Source: JAFAVZ01 sp036009105
GTDB taxonomy: Bacteria > Acidobacteriota > Thermoanaerobaculia > Gp7-AA8
Length of the DNA stretch: 20,229 bases
Direction: 5' to 3'
Assembly: GCA_036009105.1 (NCBI GenBank)
Contig: DASYMJ010000275.1
Span: 1 to 20,229 of the forward strand
The notes under the pieces were generated by a model, which ran no database searches, had not been told where the DNA came from, and saw nothing but the letters and a program-made list of their open reading frames with translations. Below, in pieces: positions 1-6,962 of the stretch. How positions within the stretch are numbered: position 1 is the stretch's first letter; each line of letters starts with the position of its first letter. The translations under genes and the position numbers were made by a program.

Positions 1-553
1 CCGCCACGGACCCGGTCTCGGCGACGCGCGCCGGCTCTTCGGCGGCCGCCACGCTGCGCTCCCGCTTGCGGTTGATGGCCCACCAGCTGACGCTGATCAA
101 AGCCGCCACGATGATGACCAGCAGGTAGACGTTGCGGTCGATGCGCGCATACGGCGGCGGGATGGCCCGCTTCGGCTCGTCCCGCCGCGCCGGAAAGCCG
201 CGCGTCGGCGCCAGCTCGGTCGCGCGCGGCTGCACGAGGCGGTCCAGATGCGCCGTCCGCTCGATGCGGTCGTCCCCCGCCGCGGCGTAGTTGTACCGGT
301 TCACCATCTCCTCGGCGTTCAGGCCGAGGTCGCGGGCGTACTCGCGGACGAAGCCGCGGGTGAAGACCGGGGCGGGGAGGGTCTTGTGGTCGTTCCGCTC
401 GATCGCTTCCAGGAAGCGCTTGCTGATCTTCGTCGCGTCGCTGATCTCTTTGAGCGAGATGCCGCGGATCTCCCGCTCCCGGCGCAGCTCTTCTCCGAAC
501 GAGGCCAGCTCGGAGTAAGGCTGCGGCTGCGGCTGGGGAGGGGTTTGGTCCAT
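1..553 (-). CDS. RodZ-like helix-turn-helix membrane protein (3' part off window)
   Basis: The gene reads from ATG at 553 leftwards and stays open to the window edge (184 codons seen). The protein starts with a short Pro/Gln repeat (residues 5-12). It then has a helix-turn-helix domain at about 17-80 of the HTH_25/RodZ type, with the typical sequences GEELRREREIRGISLKEIS and KRFLEAIERND. A charged, proline-rich linker follows, then one membrane helix at about 141-160 (VYLLVIIVAALISVSWWAI) and the start of an extra-cytoplasmic part. Family knowledge: RodZ couples MreB to the cell-wall elongation machinery through this cytoplasmic HTH; related proteins can also be regulators. It lies 25 nt downstream of the next gene on the same strand and is probably co-transcribed with it. 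The C-terminal domain that would separate true RodZ from other HTH-TM proteins is missing from the window. Confidence 0.8.
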   Translation of the reverse strand, partial: MDQTPPQPQPQPYSELASFGEELRREREIRGISLKEISDATKISKRFLEAIERNDHKTLPAPVFTRGFVREYARDLGLNAEEMVNRYNYAAAGDDRIERTAHLDRLVQPRATELAPTRGFPARRDEPKRAIPPPYARIDRNVYLLVIIVAALISVSWWAINRKRERSVAAAEEPARVAETGSVA

Positions 554-578
554 GGGCGAGAGAGGATTGTAATCGCTG

Positions 579-1316
579 TCAGACCTTCTCCCCCAACCGC
601 TCGATGCACCTCCTTAAATACACAGACGTGTCCGGACGGCCGTGGATCATGCGCAGGTCGGCCGCGCGGAGGTGGCGCAGCTGCGCCGCCGCGGTGGCTC
701 GCGGGGTGAGGGGATTCATCACCAGCGCCTTGCGGATGGCATAGCGATACGACCATTTCCGGTCCTCGCCGATCATGCGCAGCTGCTCGGGCGAGGCCTG
801 GGGCGAGGTGGCCAGGAGCAGGACTTCCTCTTCCCGCAGGCGCTGGTTGACCAGGAGCGCGGCGAACACTTTCGGATCGGGATCGAAGAGGAGGACTTTG
901 ATCAGCGCGTTGCTGCAGCGGCGGGCGGAGGCGATGCGCTCGCCGAGGGTGAGCTTGTCGACCCGGAGGAGGAGCTGGGTATCGATGGCGCGGCGGACGG
1001 CCGACGGTACGGTGACGTCGACGGAGAGGCGCACCAGGTCCGGCCAGTAGAGATAGTAGACGAGCTTGGTGGCCTGCGACTGCGGCGTCTGGCGCAGGGC
1101 AACGAGCTTGAGCCGGACCGAGTAGAAGCCGGTCAGCCGCTGGTTCTGCCCGATGAGCTGGCAGATCTGGGTCGAGAGGTAGGGGTTGTCGAGGATGGCC
1201 AGCGCCTCTTCCTCGAGCAGATGCTTCACGTTCGCCGCGACGAATTCGGTGAGCGCCTCGCGGGGCAGCTCCTTGAGCCGCTTCGGCGAACCGAACGGGA
1301 CCATGACCTCCGACAT
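579..1316 (-). CDS. Conserved-looking hypothetical protein with helical repeats
   Basis: A 245-residue soluble protein with no signal peptide or membrane helix and no function that I recognise. It is rich in Leu, Ala and Arg. Repeated blocks such as LAILDNPYLSTQICQLIGQN and ALVMNPLTPRATAAAQLRHL, spaced by charged helices, resemble HEAT or leucine-rich-variant helical repeats, so it may be a protein-interaction scaffold (inference). The ATG at 1316 has no clear ribosome binding site. A second in-frame ATG at 1304 has GGAGG only 2 nt upstream, which is too close for an ordinary site, so the start is uncertain. The RodZ-like gene follows after 25 nt, suggesting one transcription unit. The 23-bp repeat copy at 1369 ends 52 nt upstream of this gene. 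Confidence 0.7.
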   Translation of the reverse strand: MSEVMVPFGSPKRLKELPREALTEFVAANVKHLLEEEALAILDNPYLSTQICQLIGQNQRLTGFYSVRLKLVALRQTPQSQATKLVYYLYWPDLVRLSVDVTVPSAVRRAIDTQLLLRVDKLTLGERIASARRCSNALIKVLLFDPDPKVFAALLVNQRLREEEVLLLATSPQASPEQLRMIGEDRKWSYRYAIRKALVMNPLTPRATAAAQLRHLRAADLRMIHGRPDTSVYLRRCIERLGEKV

Positions 1317-1368
1317 CCGGCGTGGATGACGGGTCCCGCGCGATGGAAATTCCGTGATCCCGCGGCCC

Positions 1369-1391
1369 GCTGACGCCCACCTTCACTCCTT
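1369..1391. repeat. Direct repeat copy 1 flanking the DUF433/DUF5615 module
   Basis: A 23-bp sequence beginning GCTGACGCCC and ending CACTCCTT on the plus strand, identical at all 23 positions to 1973-1995. The match breaks on both sides (1368 C versus 1972 G; 1392 T versus 1996 G). This copy lies in the non-coding gap between the module and the minus-strand gene starting at 1316. Confidence 0.9.
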
Positions 1392-1433
1392 TAACGGCGC
1401 AGACCCCGGCGTAGCGTGACCATGCGTGCGGAG

Positions 1434-1439
1434 TAGAAT
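1434..1439 (+). promoter_or_regulatory. Possible -10 element of the toxin-antitoxin module
   Basis: TAGAAT ends 9 nt before the antitoxin ATG at 1449 and stands out in GC-rich sequence. A start of transcription 6-9 nt downstream would give a near-leaderless mRNA, consistent with the lack of a Shine-Dalgarno sequence before the ATG. No convincing -35 box is seen at the right distance. Confidence 0.35.
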
Positions 1440-1448
1440 TCAGCGGCG

Positions 1449-1670
1449 ATGGTGAAAGAACAGATCGTTCACAGCGATCCTGAGATCATGGGCGGCGAAC
1501 TGGTCTTCGTCGGAACTCGTGTGCCGGTCTACAACCTCTTCGACTACCTCGAAGCGGGGGATTCGCTGGACGAGTTCCTCGAACAGTTTCCGTCCGTTAG
1601 CCGCGAGCAAGCCGTTGCGGCGCTCGAACTTGCCAGGGAGGCAGTGGTAGGCGTTGAAAGTGCTCGTTGA
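1449..1670 (+). CDS. DUF433 family antitoxin
   Basis: A 73-residue protein of the DUF433 family. Diagnostic features are the N-terminal block HSDPEIMGGELVFVGTRVPV (the usual form in the family is P.I..G.P.I.GTRIPV) followed by the small helical part YNLFDYLEAGDSLDEFLEQF and the helix SREQAVAALELARE. Members are small DNA-binding antitoxins of the VapB type that pair with PIN-like nucleases. The gene overlaps the next gene by 17 bp, the usual arrangement for this pair. The start is the ATG at 1449; no Shine-Dalgarno sequence precedes it, but a TAGAAT box does. Base composition is lower in G+C than the neighbours (34 of 60 in 1441-1500 and 36 of 60 in 1501-1560), which fits acquisition by transfer. 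Confidence 0.9.
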   Translation: MVKEQIVHSDPEIMGGELVFVGTRVPVYNLFDYLEAGDSLDEFLEQFPSVSREQAVAALELAREAVVGVESAR

Positions 1671-1977
1671 CGAGTCGCTCCCGGTCGGCCTCGCTACAGA
1701 GCTCTCCGGCTACGATGTCGCGACCGTACGGGCCCAACGCTGGCTCGGATTGAAGAACGGTGTTCTGCTCCGTGCCGCGGTCGACGCCGGTTTCCACGTC
1801 CTTGTAACGGCAGATCGTTCGCTGCGCCATCAACAGAACCTACCGCGAATCGCCATAGGCGTGGTGCTGATCGTAGGCGTGAGGAATCGCATGCGAGAGC
1901 TCCGACCCCTGCTGCCTCGCATTCATGCTGCTCTGGCGCAAGTAAGAAAAGGCGAACTGATCGAAGTCGCCGGCTGA
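1654..1977 (+). CDS. DUF5615 PIN-like toxin
   Basis: A 107-residue protein of the DUF5615 (PIN-like) family. Visible acidic residues of the PIN fold are in the first strand MKVLVDESLP (Asp6, Glu7) and in the later strand HVLVTADRSL, with a hydrophobic strand GVVLIVGV beyond. PIN-like toxins of this group are predicted ribonucleases controlled by the DUF433 partner. The start is TTG at 1654: an in-frame TAG at 1648-1650 rules out anything further upstream, and AGGGAGG at 1635-1641 is a good ribosome binding site 12 nt away; GTG at 1660 is the alternative. The stop codon TGA at 1975-1977 lies inside the second 23-bp direct repeat, so the repeat supplies the end of this gene. Activity is inferred from family only. 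Confidence 0.87.
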   Translation: MKVLVDESLPVGLATELSGYDVATVRAQRWLGLKNGVLLRAAVDAGFHVLVTADRSLRHQQNLPRIAIGVVLIVGVRNRMRELRPLLPRIHAALAQVRKGELIEVAG

Positions 1978-1995
1978 CGCCCACCTTCACTCCTT
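1973..1995. repeat. Direct repeat copy 2 flanking the DUF433/DUF5615 module
   Basis: Perfect second copy of the 23-bp sequence at 1369-1391, 604 bp further on. It contains the toxin stop codon (TGA, plus strand, 1975-1977) and the last codons and stop of the convergent methyltransferase gene (minus-strand stop at 1987-1989). It is therefore the copy embedded in genes, while copy 1 is intergenic. Confidence 0.9.
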
Positions 1996-3105
1996 GATGG
2001 CCAGCAGCGACACGCTGCTGCCCAGCCGGCGCAGGCCGGTGAGCGAGGAGAGGGCGTCGTCGATGCGGTTGAGCGTCCAGGCGGTGCGCAGGGACGACTC
2101 CAGGCCGAGCTTGTCGAGCACGAGCAGGAGGTAGCGGCTCAAGGCGCCGTGGTGGACCCGGCGGCCGCTCCTGAACGTCGTGGTCAGCGGCGCGACGCGG
2201 GTCTTGTCGAGAGGGCGGCAGTAGACGCTCGGCTCCCGCTTGCCGAAGACGCGCGTGCCGATGGCGTACCACGGCGTCCGCCAGGGCTCGGCCGCGGCGA
2301 ACGCGCCGCCCCGACGCAGCGCGCGACGCACCTCGGGCAGCGCGACCGGCGTCACCACGTGGTGCACCGTGCCGCCGGCGTAGATGCCATCGATCGTCCC
2401 ATCACCGAACGGCAGCTCCTCGGCGATCCCGACGACGCAGCGCAAGCGCTCCGACACGCCGAGCATCGCGGCGAACGCCACGGCCCAGCGCGCCTCCTGC
2501 AGCATCGGCGTCACCACCCACGCCTCTTTGGCCCCCGCCAGCAGGAACTTCACCGCATGCAGCCCCTTGCCGCCCAGCTGCAGGATGATGCGATCGCGCA
2601 CCGGCGCGAGGTGGACGTAGCAGTCCATCTGCGCCGCGGCGTCATACACGGCATCGATCCACAGCTCCTTCGGCTCCGGGAACTTCGCCAGCTCGGCGGG
2701 AGAAAGGCCGACCGCGGGGCGGAGCATGTCCGCGTAGCGCTCCAGTTCCCCCCCACCCTCGCCACCCGAGGCGAACTCGTTGTAGAAGGCCATCTCCTGG
2801 TAGGCCTCGGCGTAGGGCGGCTTGCCGACGTCATAGGGCGGCGCCTCCGGGTCGCGCACCAGCATCTCGGGGGCGAGCAGGATGGGGATGCCGTCGATGA
2901 CCGGATAGGCCACCTCGCCGTCCGCGCGGAGCATCACCGCCGGCGTCCGGCCGGCGTGCTGGGAGGCCGCGCCGCCGCCGGTCGTCCGGCGGGGAACCAG
3001 GGGGCGGTCGCCGTCCGCTTCTTCCATCGGAACGGCGCGGAGCGGCTGTTTGGTGACGGGGCAGACGAGCACGGCTGAGCCAGGCATCTTTCTGAAGCGG
3101 CACAT
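1987..3105 (-). CDS. Class I SAM-dependent methyltransferase with degenerate Trm112-like N-terminus
   Basis: About 372 residues from ATG at 3105; ATG at 3087 (MPGSAVLVCPVTKQPL) is an equally plausible start and neither has a good ribosome binding site. The N-terminus has the layout of a Trm112/YcaR-like zinc domain (VCPVTKQPL, then a glycine-rich insert, then VAYPVIDGIPILL at about 65-77). Only one of the expected four cysteines remains, so zinc binding is probably lost. The C-terminal two thirds looks like a Rossmann methyltransferase: LQLGGKGLHAVKFLLAGAKE in the place of motif I, then AEELPFGDGTIDGIYAGGTVHH, the typical acidic/hydrophobic stretch of Methyltransf_11-type enzymes. A polysaccharide or lipid-linked sugar substrate is inferred from context. 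It diverges from the sugar transferase operon and ends 9 nt from the toxin stop codon. Confidence 0.75.
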   Translation of the reverse strand: MCRFRKMPGSAVLVCPVTKQPLRAVPMEEADGDRPLVPRRTTGGGAASQHAGRTPAVMLRADGEVAYPVIDGIPILLAPEMLVRDPEAPPYDVGKPPYAEAYQEMAFYNEFASGGEGGGELERYADMLRPAVGLSPAELAKFPEPKELWIDAVYDAAAQMDCYVHLAPVRDRIILQLGGKGLHAVKFLLAGAKEAWVVTPMLQEARWAVAFAAMLGVSERLRCVVGIAEELPFGDGTIDGIYAGGTVHHVVTPVALPEVRRALRRGGAFAAAEPWRTPWYAIGTRVFGKREPSVYCRPLDKTRVAPLTTTFRSGRRVHHGALSRYLLLVLDKLGLESSLRTAWTLNRIDDALSSLTGLRRLGSSVSLLAIKE

Positions 3106-3130
3106 GATAACGGACAGGAGGACTCGCCTG

Positions 3131-3160
3131 CGCGGCCAAAATTTATTATGATGGACGGCC
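3131..3160. promoter_or_regulatory. AT-rich divergent promoter region
   Basis: The run from 3138 to 3150 (AAAATTTATTATG) is the only long AT-rich patch in this part of the window and lies between divergent genes. Candidate -10 boxes are TATTAT at 3144-3149 for the plus-strand sugar transferase operon and CATAAT (3150 to 3145) for the minus-strand methyltransferase. The plus-strand box would start transcription a few bases before the TTG at 3161. No clear -35 boxes are seen. The GGAGG at 3117-3121 has no start codon at the proper distance and is not assigned to a gene. Confidence 0.4.
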
Positions 3161-4699
3161 TTGACTCGACACGAGACGAAGAAGAACGTGGGCGCCAGCT
3201 TCAACCAGCCCGGACGCACTGAGGCCCGTCTTCACGCGACGGATCACGGCGCACGTCCTCGCCCGGCGTTCCTCCCCGAGCTCCACGTGCCGGTGAGCGA
3301 CGAGACGCTGGTCCGCCCCACGCCGGTGCGGCATTCGGCGGCATCGTCGTTCCTCTCCCACGTGGCGCACATGGTGATCGGCGCCCCGGTCTACTTCTGG
3401 GCCGTCCTCGACGCCGGCATCGCCTTCTGGGCCGTTCGCTGGGCGCACATGGTCTCCCCCACGTTCATCCCCGCCGCGATCGGCTATCACATCAGCGCCC
3501 TCGCCTCGGTGCACGGGCTGCTCTTCTTTCTGGCCAGCTATATGCTCGGCCTGTACGGCCGGCAGGTCTTCAGCTCCACGTTCCAGCTGCTCCTGCGCGC
3601 CACCGGCGCTGCCGGGGCGGCCATCGCGGCGACCACCCTCTGGTACACCTGGGTGCGCTACCTCCCGGTCGGCCGCTGGATCATCGTCTACACCCTCGCC
3701 TTCACCGTCCTCTGCTCGCTGCTCGTCCGCCTGCTGGCCAAGGGCTTCGCCGGCCGGACGAAGATCCGGGTACTGCTGGTGGGCGATCCGGAGCGCTACC
3801 GCTACCTCTCCGACGAGATCGTGAAAGGCTACGGCAACCTCTATGAGCCGCCGGTGGTCCTCGACGTCCGCCATCTCCAAGCGGACGAGAAGGTGGCGCG
3901 CACGCTGGAGACGTTCGGCTTCATGCGGGCGAACGAAGTGGTGGTGGAGGATGACTCGGAGCTGCTGGTCGAGCTGCTGCACGCCTCCGCGCCGATCATC
4001 GGCCGGGGCGGCGTGCTGCGCACGCTCAGCGCGTTCCACGAGGACCTCCTGCACGAGACGCCCATCGACAACGTCGACTGCCGCAGCCTGCTGGGCCAAG
4101 GGTGGGGCATCGGACGGCAAAGCACGGAGGCGTTCAAGCGCGCCTTCGACGTTGCCTTCTCGCTCCTCGGCCTGCTCCTCGCCTCGCCGCTGATGCTCCT
4201 CGCCGCGCTGCTGGTCAAGCTCACCAGCGACGGCCCGGTCATCTACAAGCAGACGCGCGTCGGCCGCTTCGGCCGGCCGTTCTCCATCTACAAGTTCCGC
4301 ACGATGCAGGTCGACGCCGAGAAGGACGGGCCGGTGTGGGCCGCCTCCGCCGACGGCCGCACCACGCCGGTGGGCCGCTTCCTGCGCAAGTCGCGGCTGG
4401 ACGAGCTGCCCCAGCTCTGGAATATCCTGCGCGGGCAGATGTCGTTCGTGGGCCCGCGTCCGGAACGTCCGGAGTTCATCGCCGCGCTGGAGCAGGAGAT
4501 CCCGTTCTACCAGCTGCGCCACCTGGTGCCGCCGGGCCTGACCGGCTGGGCGCAGATCCGCTACCGCTACGGCGCGAGCACGGCGGACGCGAAGCGCAAG
4601 CTCGCTTACGACCTCTACTACGTCCGCCGCTACGGTCTGACCTTCGATCTGGCGATCTGTCTGAAGACCGTGGTGACGATGGCCAGAGGGGCGCGATAA
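3161..4699 (+). CDS. Polyprenyl-phosphate sugar-1-phosphate transferase (EpsB/WbaP type)
   Basis: A 512-residue initiating sugar transferase. It moves a sugar-1-phosphate from a nucleotide sugar to undecaprenyl phosphate at the inner membrane, the first step of repeat-unit assembly. Four membrane helices lie at about 70-95, 112-131, 144-165 and 171-193. A Rossmann CoA_binding_3-like domain (about 201-310; IRVLLVGDPERYRYL) is followed by the bacterial sugar transferase domain (325-512) with KRAFDVAFSLLGLLLASPL, IYKFRTM, SRLDELPQLWNILRG, MSFVGPRPERPEF and PGLTGWAQIRYRYGAS. The PVWA motif after the FRTM block and the GPRPERPEF wording match the subgroup seen beside exosortase/PEP-CTERM loci (TIGR03013-like), by memory of that family. 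The start is TTG at 3161: TGA at 3149 is in frame just upstream; GTG at 3188 is an alternative. It is the first gene of a three-gene plus-strand operon. Confidence 0.92.
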   Translation: MTRHETKKNVGASFNQPGRTEARLHATDHGARPRPAFLPELHVPVSDETLVRPTPVRHSAASSFLSHVAHMVIGAPVYFWAVLDAGIAFWAVRWAHMVSPTFIPAAIGYHISALASVHGLLFFLASYMLGLYGRQVFSSTFQLLLRATGAAGAAIAATTLWYTWVRYLPVGRWIIVYTLAFTVLCSLLVRLLAKGFAGRTKIRVLLVGDPERYRYLSDEIVKGYGNLYEPPVVLDVRHLQADEKVARTLETFGFMRANEVVVEDDSELLVELLHASAPIIGRGGVLRTLSAFHEDLLHETPIDNVDCRSLLGQGWGIGRQSTEAFKRAFDVAFSLLGLLLASPLMLLAALLVKLTSDGPVIYKQTRVGRFGRPFSIYKFRTMQVDAEKDGPVWAASADGRTTPVGRFLRKSRLDELPQLWNILRGQMSFVGPRPERPEFIAALEQEIPFYQLRHLVPPGLTGWAQIRYRYGASTADAKRKLAYDLYYVRRYGLTFDLAICLKTVVTMARGAR

Positions 4700-5997
4700 C
4701 AAACCGCGGTACGCCGATTCCGACGCAACCCCCTTACCGGCCCGTCGAGCGCCAGCCGGCGGCCGAGCGCGCCTCGTGGTGGATCATTGCCGCCACGCTC
4801 CTCTGCAGCGCCCTTGCCGCGGTCCCGGCCGGCGACACGTTCCGCACTCCGAAGGAAGCCGTGGTGCGCGCGGCTGCCGTGCTGCTGCTGGCGGTGCTCG
4901 CCCTGGCCACGATCTGGCTGGGCAGGCAGCACTGGCTGACGCTGCGCGGCCGCTGGCTAGTCTTCCCCATCGCGGTCGTGACCTGGACGCTCTTCTCGTA
5001 CGCCTTCGCCCGCAACTACCTCCTCGGCGCGCACTCGCTCCTCGACGTCGCCGCCGCGGCGGTGATCTTCATCTTCATGGTGGTCACCGCCCGCCGCCGC
5101 TCGCTGGCCGTCTTCGCGGCGCTGTTCATCCCCGCTCTTCTCAACGCGCTCGTGCTCCTGCTGCAGGAGCTGCATCTGTGGGAGCCGTTCACCTACACCG
5201 TGCAGCTGCCGGAGCGGTTGCGGCGGACCGGCTACATCGGCAATCCAGACGACGTGGGGATGTACTTTGCGCCGATCGCCATCGCCGCCGTCGCGGTGCT
5301 GCTCTCCGCGCGCGGCTGGCTGCGCGCGCTGGCCACGGCGACGGCCATCGCCGCCATCGCGGCCATCAGCATCTCCCAGACGCTCACCGCCTTCGCGGCC
5401 CTCGCCGCGGGCCTGGCCACGCTGGCGCTCGTGGCTCTGCGCAGAAAAGCGCCGATCGCGCTGGCCGTGCTCATCGTGCTGGCGGGCGTGGGGCTGATGA
5501 CGACGCCGGCCGGCTATCGCATCCGGGAGATGGGGCGGCAGGTGGGGCGCGGCCACTTCCCGCCGACGCTCGCCGGCCGCGCGGTGGCCACCCTCACCGC
5601 GGTGGAGATGTTCGAGGACGCGCCGCTGCTCGGCGTCGGGCCGGGCGGCTTCGCCTGGGAGTACTTTCCCTACCGCCTGAAAGTGGATGACCGCTGGCCG
5701 GAGCTGCGCGGGCTGGCCCAGGAGAACTTCGGCGAGGCGCACAACGATCACGCGCAGTTGCTCGCCGAGACCGGCTTGCCGGGATACCTGATCTTCCTCG
5801 CCGCGCTCATCGCGCTCGGCGCGGTCTCGTTCCGCGACGGGGGGGACGAGCGCTCGCATTTCGCGCGGCTCGTCTCGCTGCCGGCCGCCGTGACGGTGTT
5901 CGTCCTCGCCCTCGCTCTCTTTCCGCTGCACATCGCCGCGGCGCGCATGGTGCTGCTCTTCATCGCCGCCACGGTGACGGCGTGGAGGCTGGACTGA
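4696..5997 (+). CDS. O-antigen ligase / Wzy_C family membrane protein with non-canonical start
   Basis: A polytopic protein of about 433 residues, related to O-antigen ligases and polymerases. About ten hydrophobic segments are seen, with a large loop near 270-365 carrying the family signatures GRAVATLTAVEMFEDAPLLGVGPGGF and FGEAHNDHAQLLAETGLPGY, including the conserved AHND (348-351). VPAGDTFRTPKEAVVRAA after the first helix is also typical. Such proteins transfer or polymerise undecaprenyl-linked glycans on the outer face of the inner membrane. The first helix (WWIIAATLLCSALAAV) has no in-frame ATG, GTG or TTG ahead of it until about 4336, deep inside the previous gene. I place the start at ATA 4696, which overlaps the previous TAA by 4 bp and has AGAGGGG (4685-4690 region) just upstream; ATT 4717 and CTG 4657 are alternatives. 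The product is well supported, the start is not. Confidence 0.82.
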   Translation: MTNRGTPIPTQPPYRPVERQPAAERASWWIIAATLLCSALAAVPAGDTFRTPKEAVVRAAAVLLLAVLALATIWLGRQHWLTLRGRWLVFPIAVVTWTLFSYAFARNYLLGAHSLLDVAAAAVIFIFMVVTARRRSLAVFAALFIPALLNALVLLLQELHLWEPFTYTVQLPERLRRTGYIGNPDDVGMYFAPIAIAAVAVLLSARGWLRALATATAIAAIAAISISQTLTAFAALAAGLATLALVALRRKAPIALAVLIVLAGVGLMTTPAGYRIREMGRQVGRGHFPPTLAGRAVATLTAVEMFEDAPLLGVGPGGFAWEYFPYRLKVDDRWPELRGLAQENFGEAHNDHAQLLAETGLPGYLIFLAALIALGAVSFRDGGDERSHFARLVSLPAAVTVFVLALALFPLHIAAARMVLLFIAATVTAWRLD

Positions 5998-6962
5998 TGC
6001 CCATCCTCAAGGTGCTCGCCTCGCTGGCCGTCATCGCCGTTGCCGCGCTCCTGATCTGGTTCGTTTCCATCGAGCCGGTGGACTGCTCGCGGCTGGAGCT
6101 GCCGCTGGTGGAGGCGACGAACCGGGCCATGGAGCGCAACGACGCGCCGCTGGCGCGGGACACGCTGGAGCGCGCCTCGCGCGCGCTGCGCCGCTGCCCC
6201 TCGAACATCCAGCTGCGGATGATCGCCGCGGCGAACCTCCGCCAGCTGGGCCGTCCGGCGGACGCCATCGCGATGTACGAGCAGGCGCTGCGCTTCGACC
6301 GCCGCCCGGAGATCTACATCAACATCGGGCAGAGCCGGGTGGAGAGCGGGATGCGCGCGCGCGCGGTGGACGACTTCGTGCGCGCCGTGGTCTTCGCGCC
6401 GGGGATGATCGAGGAGGTGAGCCCCGACCTGCGCGACGAGGTGTACGCGCGCGCGGCGGCGACCGGCCGCCAGGCCACCCTGCGCAATCCGCGCTTCGAC
6501 GAGCCTTCGCTGCGCGGCGGCGGCGAAGTCAGCGGCGCCGGCGGCCTCGGACCCTCGGCGGCGGCGGAGTGGATGATCTCCGGAGGCATGGGCGGGAGCG
6601 TGAGCACGGCGCTGGTGCCGTCGACGCGGAGGACGGGCGGCAAGATGCTGCGCGTCACCACCAACGGCGAGAACACCGGGATCGTCCAGTCGTGGGCGCC
6701 GCCCGGCACCGGCCCGGCCCGCGTGGAGACGGAAGCGTGGATCTTCCTCCGCCGCGGCATGGTGCAGATCGCCACCGGCAACTCCAGCGGCATCACCCCG
6801 GACGCCTACCTCACCAAAACCGGCTCCTGGCAGCGCGTCGCCGCGCGCAACGGTTCCTGCCCCGCCAACTACACGGTGATCCTCGCCGCCTCCCGCGGCG
6901 GCGCGGAGTTCGATGTGGACGAGGTGAGGATCACGCCGACGGGCGGGCCCTGCGGGGGGTGA
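5997..6962 (+). CDS. Membrane-anchored TPR protein with C-terminal beta domain
   Basis: A 321-residue protein. An N-terminal hydrophobic segment (4-24, LKVLASLAVIAVAALLIWFV) is an uncleaved anchor or signal. Two TPR-like helix pairs follow at about 71-139 (ANLRQLGRPADAIAMYEQAL; NIGQSRVESGMRARAVDDF). A glycine-rich linker at 172-190 leads to a beta-rich C-terminal part (190-315; GGKMLRVTTNGENTGIVQSW and AYLTKTGSWQRVAA) that resembles carbohydrate-binding jelly-roll modules (CBM_4_9-like); that assignment is tentative. The ATG overlaps the ligase stop codon (TGATG) with GGAGG at 5984-5988, so translation is coupled. It probably acts at the membrane or periplasm in polymer handling (inference). 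Its 3' end overlaps the convergent glycosyltransferase gene by 32 bp. Confidence 0.82.
   Translation: MPILKVLASLAVIAVAALLIWFVSIEPVDCSRLELPLVEATNRAMERNDAPLARDTLERASRALRRCPSNIQLRMIAAANLRQLGRPADAIAMYEQALRFDRRPEIYINIGQSRVESGMRARAVDDFVRAVVFAPGMIEEVSPDLRDEVYARAAATGRQATLRNPRFDEPSLRGGGEVSGAGGLGPSAAAEWMISGGMGGSVSTALVPSTRRTGGKMLRVTTNGENTGIVQSWAPPGTGPARVETEAWIFLRRGMVQIATGNSSGITPDAYLTKTGSWQRVAARNGSCPANYTVILAASRGGAEFDVDEVRITPTGGPCGG

Noticed and set aside
517..540. Short trinucleotide/hexanucleotide repeat encoding Pro-Gln
   Set aside because: It is a low-complexity tract within the RodZ-like N-terminus, too short to treat as a separate repeat element.
3106..3219. Longer start of the minus-strand methyltransferase at 3219
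   Set aside because: It would run through the AT-rich promoter region and the start of the divergent sugar transferase gene. The Trm112-like domain begins only after 3090.
3146..4702. A 518-codon open frame on the minus strand opposite the sugar transferase gene
   Set aside because: The plus strand encodes a full set of sugar transferase motifs over the same span. The antisense product is Arg/Glu/Asp-rich without domains.
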